52,777 bases of DNA from Candidatus Solibacter sp. (lineage in GTDB: Bacteria; Acidobacteriota; Terriglobia; Bryobacterales; Bryobacteraceae). A program made the position numbers and the translations under genes. Below are positions 15,225-24,187 of the stretch, one piece after another. The notes under the pieces were generated by a model, which saw only the letters and a program-made list of their open reading frames with translations, did not search any database and had not been told where the DNA came from. The stretch spans positions 1 to 52,777 of the forward strand of contig JANYAH010000165.1 in the NCBI GenBank assembly GCA_025361425.1. The letters run 5' to 3'. Positions within the stretch are counted from its first letter, which is position 1, and each line of letters starts with the position of its first letter.

Positions 15225-18200
15225 CTACTCGCCGCTGAGGCGTGCGGCCGGCGGATTGCTCGCGGCCAAGGCCGCGATGGAAACGTGAATCTGCGGCATC
15301 GAACCGTGTTCGAAGCTCTCCTGAACGCGCGAGTCTTCCATCCGGTCGCGCAGCATCTGGCGGCGGAGTTTGGCTTCGAATTCCTTGAGCTGCTGGTCGA
15401 TGTTGCTGGTTTTCCGCTTGTTGCGCACCATGTCTTCGCGGTAGCGCTTCAGGAAGTAACCGATAGTCTCCACACGAATCCTGATGGAGCCGGTGGGCTT
15501 GTTTTCGTCGATGTCCTTGAAGCAGAAGTACGGCGTCCCGGAGTGCTCCACAATCTCTTCGACCACCGAATAAATCGGCGCGTCGTGGCCGCATTTGAAA
15601 CTGGAAAGCTCCAGCGCAACCAGGTTGGGGTGGCGTGCCACGTACTTGGCGGCCCACACCTTGCGGCTGGTGTTTTCGCTGTAGCTGTTCTTCCAGACAT
15701 CGTTGATGGCCATGGGCGCGGAGCACTCGCCGGCTACCACTTCCGGACCGAAGAGACGCCAGATAATGTCGTCGTCGATGGGCAGGCAATCCTGTGCGAA
15801 GACGGGGTAGCCCAGCTTCTGGAACTCTTCCAGGATTTCGTGGTTGACGCCGGGATCGTTGTGATACGGACGGCCCAGCAGCACCACGCCGAGGCGGTCC
15901 TCGTGCTCCAGTTGCTCCAGCACCTGGCGTGCCTCGCCGCGCATGGTGACGTTATCGAAGAATTCCAGGGCGCGGTAGCCGGCGTCCACGGCGCGCTTAT
16001 TCTCTTCGGGGCTGAGGCCCAGGATATCTTTGAACTCCTCGTACATCTGGCGCTCGAAGAGGTCCGCCTTGGAGAGGTTGACGAAGGTATCCAGGAAGCG
16101 AATGCCTTTCTCCTTGAAGAGGTCGCCTTCCTTGACAAACGCCGCTTTGACGGCGGCCGGCGTAGTCGCGACGGTGGGACAGGTTCGCGTGGCCTGCACG
16201 TGCGAGAGCGGGCTGGTGAGGCAATCGATCATCGGGAAGAAGATGAGGTCGAGCGGCTTTTTGGCGTGCGCGCGATACAGCAGGTTGTGAACGTGCGGGA
16301 TGCCCAGTTTACTGGGGAAGCAGGGGTCGATGGCGCCGCGTTTGGCGCCTTCCTTGTACATCTCTTCACTGGTGTAATCGCTGAAGACGATGTTCTCCGC
16401 TTTGATGCCGAGAGCGGCGAAGTAGCCGGTGAAAATCGGCGTCTGCGAGTACATATTGAGGACGCGCGGCATGCCGATGCGGATGTCGGCGCGCTTCTTC
16501 ATCAGTTCCACGCGTTTCTTCTGCGCGGCGGTGATCTGGAATTTGGGCAGCGGGTCGGCCAGGCTTGGGATGTCCGGGACGCGGAAGACCTGCTTGGCGG
16601 CGATCTCGACGAAGTTGGGGTTGGCCTTCTTGATTTTGTCCAGCCCGCCCTTGATGCCGCGCATCTCCTCGATGTTTTCGACGGTGCCCTTTTCGCAGGT
16701 AGCGATGATCAGACGCTGCGCGCCTTCTTCCAGCGGGACCTTGGTCTTGGCCGGGCGCTTGTAGTCGGCCGGAATCTGGTTGGTCTTGACGTCGATGAAG
16801 GTGCGCAGGCACTTGTTCTTACAGAAATAGCAGCGGGTGGCCTCTTCGCGCGTGGTCTTGTACTGGATGTTGGCGCACGCGTCCAGACCGATGAAGGTGC
16901 TGACGCGGCCGTTATCCCAGAGGCGTCCGGCTTCGAGCGCGGCGCCGATGGCTCCGGCTTCGCCGCAATGCTCGTGAACAATCACATCGGCCGGAACATC
17001 CTTGCCCTTGAAGCGCGATTCGATGAAATCCACCTGCGCTTTGACGGCGGCCAGGTTGTACTGCGTGCCGCCCTGTAACAGGAAGCGCGTGCCGATGGCG
17101 GAAATGTTCGGAATCTGCGAAACGTACAGCCAGATGTTCTTGGGCAGCACGTTGCAGAGACCCGCCATGATTTCTTCCGGCTTCCAGCCTTGACGCTGGA
17201 AATCCACAATGTCGCTCTGCATGAACACCGCGCAGCCGTAGCCAAAGCTGGGGAAGCCCTTGGCGCCGAAAGCGACGTCGGCATACTCTTCCACCTTGAC
17301 GTTGAAGCCCTGCGCGGTGGATTGCAGGAAGTAGCCGTTGCCCGCCGAACACTGCGTGTTGAGCTTGAAATCTTTGACGCGGCCGTTCTTGAGAATGATG
17401 ATCTTGATGTCCTGCCCGCCCACGTCGCAGATGACATCCACGCCTTCATAGAAGTGCAGGCCGGCTTCGGTGTGGGCCACGGTTTCCACGAGCGCGGCAT
17501 CGGCGCCGACCACGTCCTTCAGGATATCCTTGGCGTAGCCGGTGGTGCCGACGCCGAGAATCTTCAGCTCCGCGCCGGAATCTCGAATCTGGCTGTCCAG
17601 CTTTTGCAGCACTTCCACGGTATCCTCGATCGGGTTGCCCTTGGAGAGCTGATAGGTCTTGGCAAGGATGCGCCGCTTGTGATCCTTGGACATCAGCACG
17701 GCCTTGGTGGAGGTGGAGCCGCCGTCAATCCCGATGAAGCCTTCGATGATTTCGCCTTTGTGGAAGGGCTGCGGCGTGAATTTCCTGGTGCGGTACTTTT
17801 CCTTGAATGCGGCGAGGTCGGCATCATCCTTGGCGAGCCCCACGCCGCCGCCGCGCTTGGTTTTTTCTTCGTCGCGGCCCACGTTGACGTACCACTCGAG
17901 TTTGCCGTAGCCGGTGTACTGGCCGACGTTGTCGTCCTCGCTCTTGCCGAACTCCACGCTGCCGATGGCGGCGAAATACTGGGCGTTATCGGGGGTCTTG
18001 ATCAGGTCCTCCGGCGGAATGCCGTCGGGCAGCGAGGTGCCGCGCTCTTCCCAGATTTTGGGAATGTTCGCCTTCCAGCAATCGCGCATGCCCTTGATGT
18101 AGCAGTTGGGGCCGCCCAGCAGAAGCACCACGGGCAGCAGCGTGTTGCCGCGCGTCAGCACGCTCAGGTTCTGCATGACGATGGCTTCGAACAGGGAGGC

Positions 18201-18791
18201 CATCAATTCGTCGGGCGGGACGCCCATTTTTTGCAGACCGTTGATATCGGTTTCCGCGAAGACGCCGCACTTGCCGGCCACGGGATGGAGCTTGACGCCT
18301 TTGTAGCCCATCTCGCAAAGCTGCTCAGTGGGGATGCGCAGCTTGGCGTTGATCTTGTCGATAACGGCGCCGGTACCGCCCGCGCACTTATCGTTCATCG
18401 AGGGCATTTTCTTCTTGCGGCCAGTCTCCGGGTCCGTCTTGAAGATGATGATTTTGGCGTCCTGCCCGCCCAGTTCGATGACGCTACCGCACTCAGGGTA
18501 GAGTTTTTCCACGGCAAGCGAGACGGCGTTGACTTCCTGCACGAACTTGCCGCCAAGATACTTGGTGAGGCCGTTGCCGCCGGAACCCGTAACGAACATT
18601 CTGGAACGCGTCGCATCGAAACCTTCGACTTCAGTTTCGAAACGCTTGCAGAATGCCAGCACCTTCTCGGGCTGCCTGGTGTCGTGCCGCTGATAGTCGG
18701 ACCACAGAATTGCATCCGTTGCAGCGTCGATCACCACGGCTTTTACCGTGGTGGAGCCTACGTCCATTCCAATCAGGAAGTTTTTGTCCAT
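15225..18791 (-). CDS. Fused acyl-CoA dehydratase activase (two ASKHA ATPase domains plus DUF2229)
   Basis: 1188 aa from ATG 18791 (MDKNFLIGMDVGSTTVKAVV); a longer open frame into the upstream repeat is rejected. It carries two BadF/BcrA/HgdC-type ATPase domains. The first has MDVGSTTVK, ELGGQDAKIIIF and DKCAGGTGAVIDKINAKL. The second (from about 385) has GIDGGSTSTK, CDVGGQDIKIIIL and CSAGNGYFLQSTAQGF. Then come CYFCKNKC, a likely iron-sulphur cysteine set, and a C-terminal DUF2229 region (about 790-1150). HgdC-type activators use ATP to push one electron into 2-hydroxyacyl-CoA dehydratases or double-cubane proteins. The likely partner is the upstream gene. The substrate is unknown. Confidence 0.88.
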   Translation of the reverse strand: MDKNFLIGMDVGSTTVKAVVIDAATDAILWSDYQRHDTRQPEKVLAFCKRFETEVEGFDATRSRMFVTGSGGNGLTKYLGGKFVQEVNAVSLAVEKLYPECGSVIELGGQDAKIIIFKTDPETGRKKKMPSMNDKCAGGTGAVIDKINAKLRIPTEQLCEMGYKGVKLHPVAGKCGVFAETDINGLQKMGVPPDELMASLFEAIVMQNLSVLTRGNTLLPVVLLLGGPNCYIKGMRDCWKANIPKIWEERGTSLPDGIPPEDLIKTPDNAQYFAAIGSVEFGKSEDDNVGQYTGYGKLEWYVNVGRDEEKTKRGGGVGLAKDDADLAAFKEKYRTRKFTPQPFHKGEIIEGFIGIDGGSTSTKAVLMSKDHKRRILAKTYQLSKGNPIEDTVEVLQKLDSQIRDSGAELKILGVGTTGYAKDILKDVVGADAALVETVAHTEAGLHFYEGVDVICDVGGQDIKIIILKNGRVKDFKLNTQCSAGNGYFLQSTAQGFNVKVEEYADVAFGAKGFPSFGYGCAVFMQSDIVDFQRQGWKPEEIMAGLCNVLPKNIWLYVSQIPNISAIGTRFLLQGGTQYNLAAVKAQVDFIESRFKGKDVPADVIVHEHCGEAGAIGAALEAGRLWDNGRVSTFIGLDACANIQYKTTREEATRCYFCKNKCLRTFIDVKTNQIPADYKRPAKTKVPLEEGAQRLIIATCEKGTVENIEEMRGIKGGLDKIKKANPNFVEIAAKQVFRVPDIPSLADPLPKFQITAAQKKRVELMKKRADIRIGMPRVLNMYSQTPIFTGYFAALGIKAENIVFSDYTSEEMYKEGAKRGAIDPCFPSKLGIPHVHNLLYRAHAKKPLDLIFFPMIDCLTSPLSHVQATRTCPTVATTPAAVKAAFVKEGDLFKEKGIRFLDTFVNLSKADLFERQMYEEFKDILGLSPEENKRAVDAGYRALEFFDNVTMRGEARQVLEQLEHEDRLGVVLLGRPYHNDPGVNHEILEEFQKLGYPVFAQDCLPIDDDIIWRLFGPEVVAGECSAPMAINDVWKNSYSENTSRKVWAAKYVARHPNLVALELSSFKCGHDAPIYSVVEEIVEHSGTPYFCFKDIDENKPTGSIRIRVETIGYFLKRYREDMVRNKRKTSNIDQQLKEFEAKLRRQMLRDRMEDSRVQESFEHGSMPQIHVSIAALAASNPPAARLSGE

Positions 18792-18814
18792 GGTTGTGAT
18801 CTCGTCAAGCCAAT

Positions 18815-18906
18815 GATTGTGGGGCGGCCCCCCTGGTCCGCGGCCGCCGCCCTGGTCGGCCTGCTCGCACCGTAACCCACGCGGCGGGACGGGGGTCCGC
18901 CCCACC
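18815..18906. repeat. Imperfect inverted repeat, member of a dispersed GC-rich family
   Basis: GTGGGGCGGCCCCCCTGGTC (from 18819) and the facing GGGACGGGGGTCCGCCCCAC (18885-18904) are near reverse complements and would fold into a long hairpin. The left arm, 18815-18872 read on the minus strand, closely matches parts of the 172-bp tandem units near 23880-23937 and 24052-24109 (AGCAGGCCGAC, GGCCGCGGACC, CCGCCCCACAATC). It lies in the 119-bp gap between the dehydratase-like gene and the activase gene, so it may act as a processing or attenuation hairpin within that operon. Confidence 0.7.
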
Positions 18907-18910
18907 CTGC

Positions 18911-20680
18911 TTAGTTCGCCCTGGCCCCCGCGGAGGCCCTACGCGCTGCGATGTGGTGAACGAAATTCGCGGCGCCGCCGACTACGCCCTTCTTGTGGGG
19001 GACGCGATACAGCGGGCGCTTGGTTTCGGGGTTGGCTTCCACCCAGGCGCGGCACTGGTCCAGCGTGAGACCGGTCTCTTCCAGGGCAGCGGCGAATTCC
19101 TTCTTGGCCTTGTTCTTGGCTTCGCCGAGCGCCATCTGTACGCGGCTATGGGCGTTGATTTCGCCTTCGCCCGAGGTCTCCACGGGCAAATAGATCATGT
19201 CCTTGTAGTTGGAAACCACGGCCGACTGCGCGCCATCGCTCTGCGTGCTGGGCATGCAGCCGAAGGGCTTCAGCGAAAGCACCATGTGCGCCAGATCCTT
19301 ATTCGAATAATAGATATTCTTGGCTACTTCCAGGTGGCCTTCGCCGCCACCCGCGCGCGAGTTATAGAAAGGGTGGCCCAGACGCTGCAACTCGTACTGG
19401 TCGGCAAGGTGGTGCGCGATGCCGCCCAGCGAGTTCACAATCTTGTGATATTCACTTTTGAAAATGGCTTCGGCGAGCTTCAGTTTGGCCACCTTCTGGC
19501 GGAAACCGAACTCGATTTTCGCGCGCGTGCCCAGCTTCCAGAGGGGAGGCAGCACCGCGCCTTCTTCCAGACCCTTCAAGTCTTTGTATTTCTGGATGAC
19601 CTGGTGAATCATGTACATGATCCAGGTGCCGATGGGCTCCACCAGGACCTGCGCGCCTTCGCGTTCCAGGAAGTTGAACATGTTGAAATTGCCGTCGCCT
19701 TCGGTGGTCTGCGCCCAGAACTCGCCGGTGATCTTGACGATCGGCTTCACGCGCAGGCGATCCACGTCGATCTTGTCGAAGCTGTCGCGGCACTTCTCCA
19801 GAGCGGGCACGTATTCGTCGCCCTTCAACTGGTTGACGAACTTGCCGACGTATTCCGCGGTATCGCTGAAACCACCCAGGTACTTGCCCATGCCTTCGTC
19901 GAGTTTCCAGGGGCGCTTCTTGCGGAACACCTCATGGAGGTAGTCCATTTGCTCGTCCAGGATGCGGTCGGTCTCACCGGCGTTCACCTCGAAGGGGCGC
20001 AGCGCGTAGGCCACTTCGTTCATCACGTCGCCGCAGTTGAGTGAGTTGAGGATGCCGAGGAAGAAATCGATGTTCATTTCCAGGCCGGCTTCGGCGTCGG
20101 ATTGCGAAAGGCCGCCGGACTGCTGGAACAGGAGGACGCGGAAGCCATCGAACCCGGCGTTGCGCAGGGCTAGGCGATATTCGGCTTCATACATGCCGAA
20201 ACGGCAGGGTCCGCAGGCGCCGGCGGTGAAGAAGACGTAGCGGTCGATGATTTCCTGCTTGGGAATGCCCTGCTCTTCCAAGGTTTGCAGATACTGCACC
20301 AGGTTGCCGACGGTGAAGTACGTGGGGTTGCACTGGCCGTTGTTGCCATACTCCTTTCCCGCCTGGAAAGCCTTGACGTTCGGCGTGGGAACGGCTTCGG
20401 CGCGATAGCCGAGCCCTTCCAGGGCGCCATGCACCAGCTTCTCGTGCTTCCAGGTCAGTCCGCCGAAAAGCAGGGTAGTCTGGGCGCGCTGATCTCTGGT
20501 GAAGTGACGCTCGGCGGGACGCTTGAAGTGGTGAAACTCGTGTTTGGCCACACCGGCTTCACTCTCCAGGCGGGCGCGCTCTTCCGCCAGTCGCTGCTGA
20601 ATGGTGTCTTCGATGGTGGAGCCGATCTGTACGAGGTTGGCAGACGCTTGGGGTTTCGGATCTACAGTCTGAGTGCTCAT
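18911..20680 (-). CDS. 2-hydroxyacyl-CoA dehydratase / double-cubane-like protein (HgdB-related)
   Basis: 589 aa. Conserved cysteine segments are NNGQCNPTYFTVGNLVQYL, FTAGACGPCRFGMYEAEY, LNSLNCGDVMNEVAY and LKPFGCMPSTQSDGAQ. These match the CoA-dehydratase D-component family (HgdB/BcrB/FldC) and the related double-cubane cluster proteins, in which Cys residues bind iron-sulphur clusters. With the activase 119 bp downstream it forms a two-gene operon. It is longer than classical HgdB (about 380 aa) because of an added N-terminal part (residues 1-80) and C-terminal part. No CoA-transferase or acyl-CoA dehydrogenase is nearby, so an amino-acid fermentation role is not supported by context. Confidence 0.8.
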   Translation of the reverse strand: MSTQTVDPKPQASANLVQIGSTIEDTIQQRLAEERARLESEAGVAKHEFHHFKRPAERHFTRDQRAQTTLLFGGLTWKHEKLVHGALEGLGYRAEAVPTPNVKAFQAGKEYGNNGQCNPTYFTVGNLVQYLQTLEEQGIPKQEIIDRYVFFTAGACGPCRFGMYEAEYRLALRNAGFDGFRVLLFQQSGGLSQSDAEAGLEMNIDFFLGILNSLNCGDVMNEVAYALRPFEVNAGETDRILDEQMDYLHEVFRKKRPWKLDEGMGKYLGGFSDTAEYVGKFVNQLKGDEYVPALEKCRDSFDKIDVDRLRVKPIVKITGEFWAQTTEGDGNFNMFNFLEREGAQVLVEPIGTWIMYMIHQVIQKYKDLKGLEEGAVLPPLWKLGTRAKIEFGFRQKVAKLKLAEAIFKSEYHKIVNSLGGIAHHLADQYELQRLGHPFYNSRAGGGEGHLEVAKNIYYSNKDLAHMVLSLKPFGCMPSTQSDGAQSAVVSNYKDMIYLPVETSGEGEINAHSRVQMALGEAKNKAKKEFAAALEETGLTLDQCRAWVEANPETKRPLYRVPHKKGVVGGAANFVHHIAARRASAGARAN

Positions 20681-20799
20681 TAAGATATTTCCTTCCCAGT
20701 TTGGTGCAAGTTTGCCGCTTTAAACGATTGAACGAAATAGGATTCCATTGAACGGCGCATTGGTAGGGGGAACGGAGGAAAAATGGGTGTGAGCGGAAC

Positions 20800-20822
20800 T
20801 GGCGGCGCAGGCGCTTCCGCCA
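20800..20822 (-). terminator. Weak hairpin after the amidase gene
   Basis: TGGCGG (20800-20805) and CCGCCA (20817-20822) form a 6-bp stem. On the minus strand it lies about 25 bp after the amidase stop, and a run of five T follows some 15 bases later. It could end amidase transcription before the dehydratase gene. The short stem and distant T-run make this a weak call. Confidence 0.3.
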
Positions 20823-20846
20823 GCGTCACTGATTCTTGGCGGGCTT

Positions 20847-22016
20847 CTACTCCACCCGATAGCTCGCCATGATCTTCAGATAGCGTCTGTGTAGTGCTTT
20901 CCGGTACGCTGCGAGGCTCAGGTGCACCGCCTGGGCCCGTGCGGCCAGTGCGCGATCGGCATCCATGGCCCCCGCAGCAAGACGGACCCCGGCCCGATGT
21001 TCGAAACTCGCGTTGAAGGCGAAGCCGAACAGGGAGATGGCGGGCGAAGGCATGGCGTAGTTATCGGGCAGTCCCAGCTTCTCGAATGGGAAACTGGACG
21101 CCCAATCGACGTGATAACCAATTTGCATGTTAGAAGGATTCACCGAAACCTGCGCATGCGTGACACAGTTCCTCCCCGAAATCTTATACCGGCTCCGTAA
21201 CATCTCGGTGAGCATGGCCGCGGCGCGGACTTGCGCGTTGCCGGCGTTGGTGCTGGCCTCGCCGGCTCCGGTTTGCGCCTCGAATGAAATGCCGATGAAA
21301 CTATCATTCAGATTGACGTAGAAATACCGGTCATCGGCCCACACCGAGTGACCCGCATGGTAGGCCGCATCGCTTTCCTTGACAATGCGGAATACTCGTC
21401 CGAAGCGATCGATCAGGAAGTTATAGCAGCGACGGCGGCGCACGTAGTCGATCAAGGATTCGCCGACCCGCTTCAGCCGGTTGTTCTCACTCGATTCGAA
21501 CGGGGCCTGGAGGCTTTCGGTGGTGTGATACACGATTCCGGCCGGGTCGGTCCGCTTCTCACCGCCGCTCCCTTCCGCGTCTGCCATGGAAAATGCTACG
21601 TAAGCGCGCGGCCGGTTACTGACGGCATACTGGTTTTCGATGCGCAAGCCGTTGCTGTACGCCTCAAAGTCGCTGGCCTTTTCCACCGACCAGACGTCCG
21701 CGGAGGGGGCCACCGCAGGTTCCACAAGATGGATCGGCGGCAGCTTGGGCGGCGCGGGCAGCATGGGCAGTGTGGGCAGTGTGGGTGGTGCGGCATTGGC
21801 CGCGCCAAGCCTGCGCAGAGACAACGGCGCGGCCACCAACCCGAGCGCCAAAAGAGTGAGAAGCCCGATTGTTTTCCGTGATTTCCAGCGGGATACCGGG
21901 TGCGGCACCGGAGCCACGGATTGCAGGTAGCGTAAGCGCCACACAGGGTCGTGAATCTGCCGGGCTGTCCAATCCACCCATGGCCGGGTGAGTTGATTTT
22001 CGTCTGGCTGGCTCAT
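20847..22016 (-). CDS. Membrane-anchored N-acetylmuramoyl-L-alanine amidase-like protein
   Basis: 389 aa. Residues 1-45 are cytoplasmic, a membrane helix follows (IGLLTLLALGLVAAPL, about 50-66), then a proline-rich linker. The periplasmic Amidase_2/PGRP-like domain has GIVYHTTES, YNFLIDRFGRVFRIV, DAAYHAGHSVWAD and CVTHAQVSVNP; the His residues match the zinc-binding pattern of this family. It would cut the amide bond between muramic acid and the peptide stem, unless zinc ligands are incomplete. The N-terminal 45 residues (WTARQIHDPVWRLRYLQ, then SRWKSRK before the helix) resemble the small protein encoded divergently at 22238. That suggests joint function with that operon. Confidence 0.8.
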   Translation of the reverse strand: MSQPDENQLTRPWVDWTARQIHDPVWRLRYLQSVAPVPHPVSRWKSRKTIGLLTLLALGLVAAPLSLRRLGAANAAPPTLPTLPMLPAPPKLPPIHLVEPAVAPSADVWSVEKASDFEAYSNGLRIENQYAVSNRPRAYVAFSMADAEGSGGEKRTDPAGIVYHTTESLQAPFESSENNRLKRVGESLIDYVRRRRCYNFLIDRFGRVFRIVKESDAAYHAGHSVWADDRYFYVNLNDSFIGISFEAQTGAGEASTNAGNAQVRAAAMLTEMLRSRYKISGRNCVTHAQVSVNPSNMQIGYHVDWASSFPFEKLGLPDNYAMPSPAISLFGFAFNASFEHRAGVRLAAGAMDADRALAARAQAVHLSLAAYRKALHRRYLKIMASYRVE

Positions 22017-22237
22017 GACTACCCACTCTATCGGCTGAACCCCAAAAATACCTTAGTATCCGGTACTACATAAATATGGAAATCTTGATGAGAGAAATGG
22101 AGTGCCGCCCCTACTATTCCAGTACTTCTCCAGGTAAGCAGTCACGGCGCACCTGGCGCTGCCGTGCTTCCGGGCCGGTCTTTTAGGCCGGATAGGGAGT
22201 TTGGCGAGTGAATGTGACTTGATGAGCGAGAACCAAC

Positions 22238-22456
22238 ATGACGGTGCGATTTCGGTGGAGACAGCCGGAGACCTTGCGCTGGATCGAAAAACGGGCGCGC
22301 GAGACCGCGGACCCGGTGGAGCGGTTGCGCTACGTGCGCGACCGGATGGACTCAAGGGAACCGCCGGAGGAATCCCGGTGGCGGCCAGTAAGAAGGATCG
22401 CCGCGGCGATAGCGGCCGCGATCGGGACGGCACTTCTGGTCTGGCGAATACTTTAG
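22238..22456 (+). CDS. Small membrane-anchor protein related to the amidase N-terminus
   Basis: 72 aa. It reads RWIEKRARETADPVERLRYV, then SRWRPVRR and a C-terminal membrane helix (IAAAIAAAIGTALLVW). The order W-x3-R, DPV-x-RLRY, SRW and a basic stretch before a helix is the same as in the first 65 residues of the amidase at 20847-22016, so the two share a module. The larger frame across this region in another phase is rejected as the start of the actin-like gene, because that gene has its own ribosome site at 22455-22459. It lies 11 bp before the actin-like gene and is probably co-transcribed. Confidence 0.65.
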   Translation: MTVRFRWRQPETLRWIEKRARETADPVERLRYVRDRMDSREPPEESRWRPVRRIAAAIAAAIGTALLVWRIL

Positions 22457-22467
22457 GAGAATCGGCA

Positions 22468-23475
22468 ATGAGCAACGGTGAACAGGAAAGCAACCTGCCA
22501 CTCGGCCTGGACGTTGGCACCAGCCGCATCGTGGTAGCGCGTAGCGTGGACAAAACCCAGCAGCCGCAATACGAATCGCAATTGAACGCCTTCATTACGA
22601 TGCCGTATTCGAAGCTGGCGGACAGCCTGTTGGAGCGGGAAGGCGTGTTCCACGAAGTATGCGGCGGCGAGCTGGTGGTGGCGGGCAACGACGCGCAGCG
22701 ATTCGCCGAGGTCTTTCACGTCGAGACCCGGCGGCCTATGCTTCGGGGCGTGCTGAACCCCCAGGAGCCGCACAGTCTGCCGGTGATGCGCAGCATCATC
22801 ACGCGACTGGTGGGAAAGGCCGGGGTGGCGGGGCGGAAGGTCTTCTTCAGCATTCCGGCGCCGTGCGCTGAGGGCGATCAGTCGATCGCCTATCATGAAG
22901 CTTCCCTCCAGCAGATTCTGAAGCAGTTGGGTTTCGACGCCCAGCCGATTCAAGAAGGCTTAGCCGTAGTGTTCGGCGAGTTGGGCAGTTCCAACTATAC
23001 GGGGATCGGAATTTCGTGCGGCAGCGGCCTGTGCAACGTCTGCCTGGCGGTGCTTTCGGTGCCGGTAATTAATTTCGCCATTGCGAAGGCTGGCGATTTC
23101 ATCGACACGCAGGCGGCGGCGGTCACTGGAGAACTGGCCACCCGGATGCGCGTACTGAAGGAATTGAACTTCACCGTGAACGGGCTTTCGGGAGACCGCG
23201 TGCAGAACGCGCTGGCGGTGTATTACGACGACGTGATCCAGACCCTGGCGAACACTTTGCGGTCCACGATTTCCTCCGCCCAGCGTCTGCCCAAGCTCGA
23301 TCAATCCGTGCCCATTGTACTGAGCGGCGGGACGGCAATGCCCAAGGGCTTTTTGAAGCGCTTTGCCACTGCGTTGCGGCCCGATGATTTCCCTCTCAAG
23401 ATTTCCGAAATCCGCTTGGCGGAGGACCCGCTGAATTCTACCGCCCGCGGCGCCCTGATGGCCGCACTCTGCTAA
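22468..23475 (+). CDS. Actin-like ATPase-fold protein (FtsA/MreB/ParM superfamily)
   Basis: 335 aa from ATG 22468 with AGGAGA upstream. It has LGLDVGTSRIVVARSVD as phosphate-1 motif, KVFFSIPAP and EGLAVVFGEL in the middle, and VLSGGTAMPKGFLKRF as adenosine motif. At the phosphate-2 position the sequence is GIGISCGSGLCNV, where actin-fold ATPases usually have D-x-G-G-G-T; the Asp is replaced, so hydrolysis may be weak or absent. It is co-directional with a small membrane anchor and divergent from an amidase carrying the same anchor module. A scaffold for cell-wall work is a reasonable inference. The closest named family is uncertain. Confidence 0.75.
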   Translation: MSNGEQESNLPLGLDVGTSRIVVARSVDKTQQPQYESQLNAFITMPYSKLADSLLEREGVFHEVCGGELVVAGNDAQRFAEVFHVETRRPMLRGVLNPQEPHSLPVMRSIITRLVGKAGVAGRKVFFSIPAPCAEGDQSIAYHEASLQQILKQLGFDAQPIQEGLAVVFGELGSSNYTGIGISCGSGLCNVCLAVLSVPVINFAIAKAGDFIDTQAAAVTGELATRMRVLKELNFTVNGLSGDRVQNALAVYYDDVIQTLANTLRSTISSAQRLPKLDQSVPIVLSGGTAMPKGFLKRFATALRPDDFPLKISEIRLAEDPLNSTARGALMAALC

Positions 23476-24187
23476 ATGCCTGGCGGCTCCGATTGGAGCC
23501 GCGACCGTAAGAAGCTGGGAACGAATCGCTGGGACCGCCGTGTGGACAGACGAGAGCGTCTGGCACAAGTTGACACGAAAGGGCTCGCGCTTTTGTGGGG
23601 CAGGCGTTTCGCCTGCCAACCCGTGATGTTCTAGCGCGGAAAGCTTCCCCACTGGCATCCGGATCTCACCGACGCATCCTTCCTGTTTGTTGCCTGGCGT
23701 TTGGCCGGTTCCCTCCCGCGGGCTCCACCTCCCCTCCCGCCCACGGGGGCGCCTCTAGCCGCCAGTCAGCGCTGGCGTGGCAGCGAATCCACGGGCCTGG
23801 CCTTGGGCCAGCGCGGGGTTGGCAGGCGAAAGCGCCTGCCGCACGATTGGCGCAGGCGTTTGCCGAGTGTGGGAACGCCGGGGGCGAGCAGGCCGACGGG
23901 GGCGTCGGCCGCGGACCGGGGGGTCCGCCCCACAATCAATGCGGACGGTGCCGTAGTGGCAAAACTACGTGGGCTTGGGTCAGGGCGGAGTTGGCAGGCC
24001 AAAGCGCCTGCCGCACGATTGGCGCAGGCGTTTGCCGAGTGTGGGAACGCCGGGGGCAAGCAGGCCGACGGGGGCGTCGGCCGCGGACCGGGGGGTCCGC
24101 CCCACAATCAATGCGGACGGTGCCGTAGTGGCAAAACTACGTGGGCTTGGGCCAGCGCGGGGTTGGCAGGTGAAAGCGCCTGCCGCA
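23476..24187. repeat. Non-coding GC-rich repeat region with 172-bp tandem unit
   Basis: No gene is supported in these 712 bases. A unit beginning TTGGCAGG starts at 23819, 23991 and 24163, giving two full copies of 172 bp and a partial third, nearly identical. Each unit holds a hairpin of the type GGCAGGCG-AAAG-CGCCTGCC, and the palindrome CGGACC-GGGG-GGTCCG. A single related hairpin (GGCAGGCG-TTT-CGCCTGCC) lies at about 23601-23619. Parts of the unit recur at 18815-18872 in inverted orientation. Open frames here translate to Gly/Pro/Arg-rich strings and are not genes. Confidence 0.85.

Noticed and set aside
15285-18875. Two long plus-strand frames (597 and 561 aa) across the activase gene
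   Set aside because: They are antisense shadows of the activase gene with no domain pattern.
22201-22467. N-terminal extension of the actin-like gene to 22201
   Set aside because: The extension overlaps the small anchor gene in another frame and has non-conserved Asp/Arg/Gly-rich sequence; ATG 22468 has its own ribosome site and is followed by the phosphate-1 motif.
23819-24187. Possible CRISPR array
   Set aside because: The unit is 172 bp, tandem and nearly identical along its full length, with no short repeat/unique spacer alternation and no cas genes.
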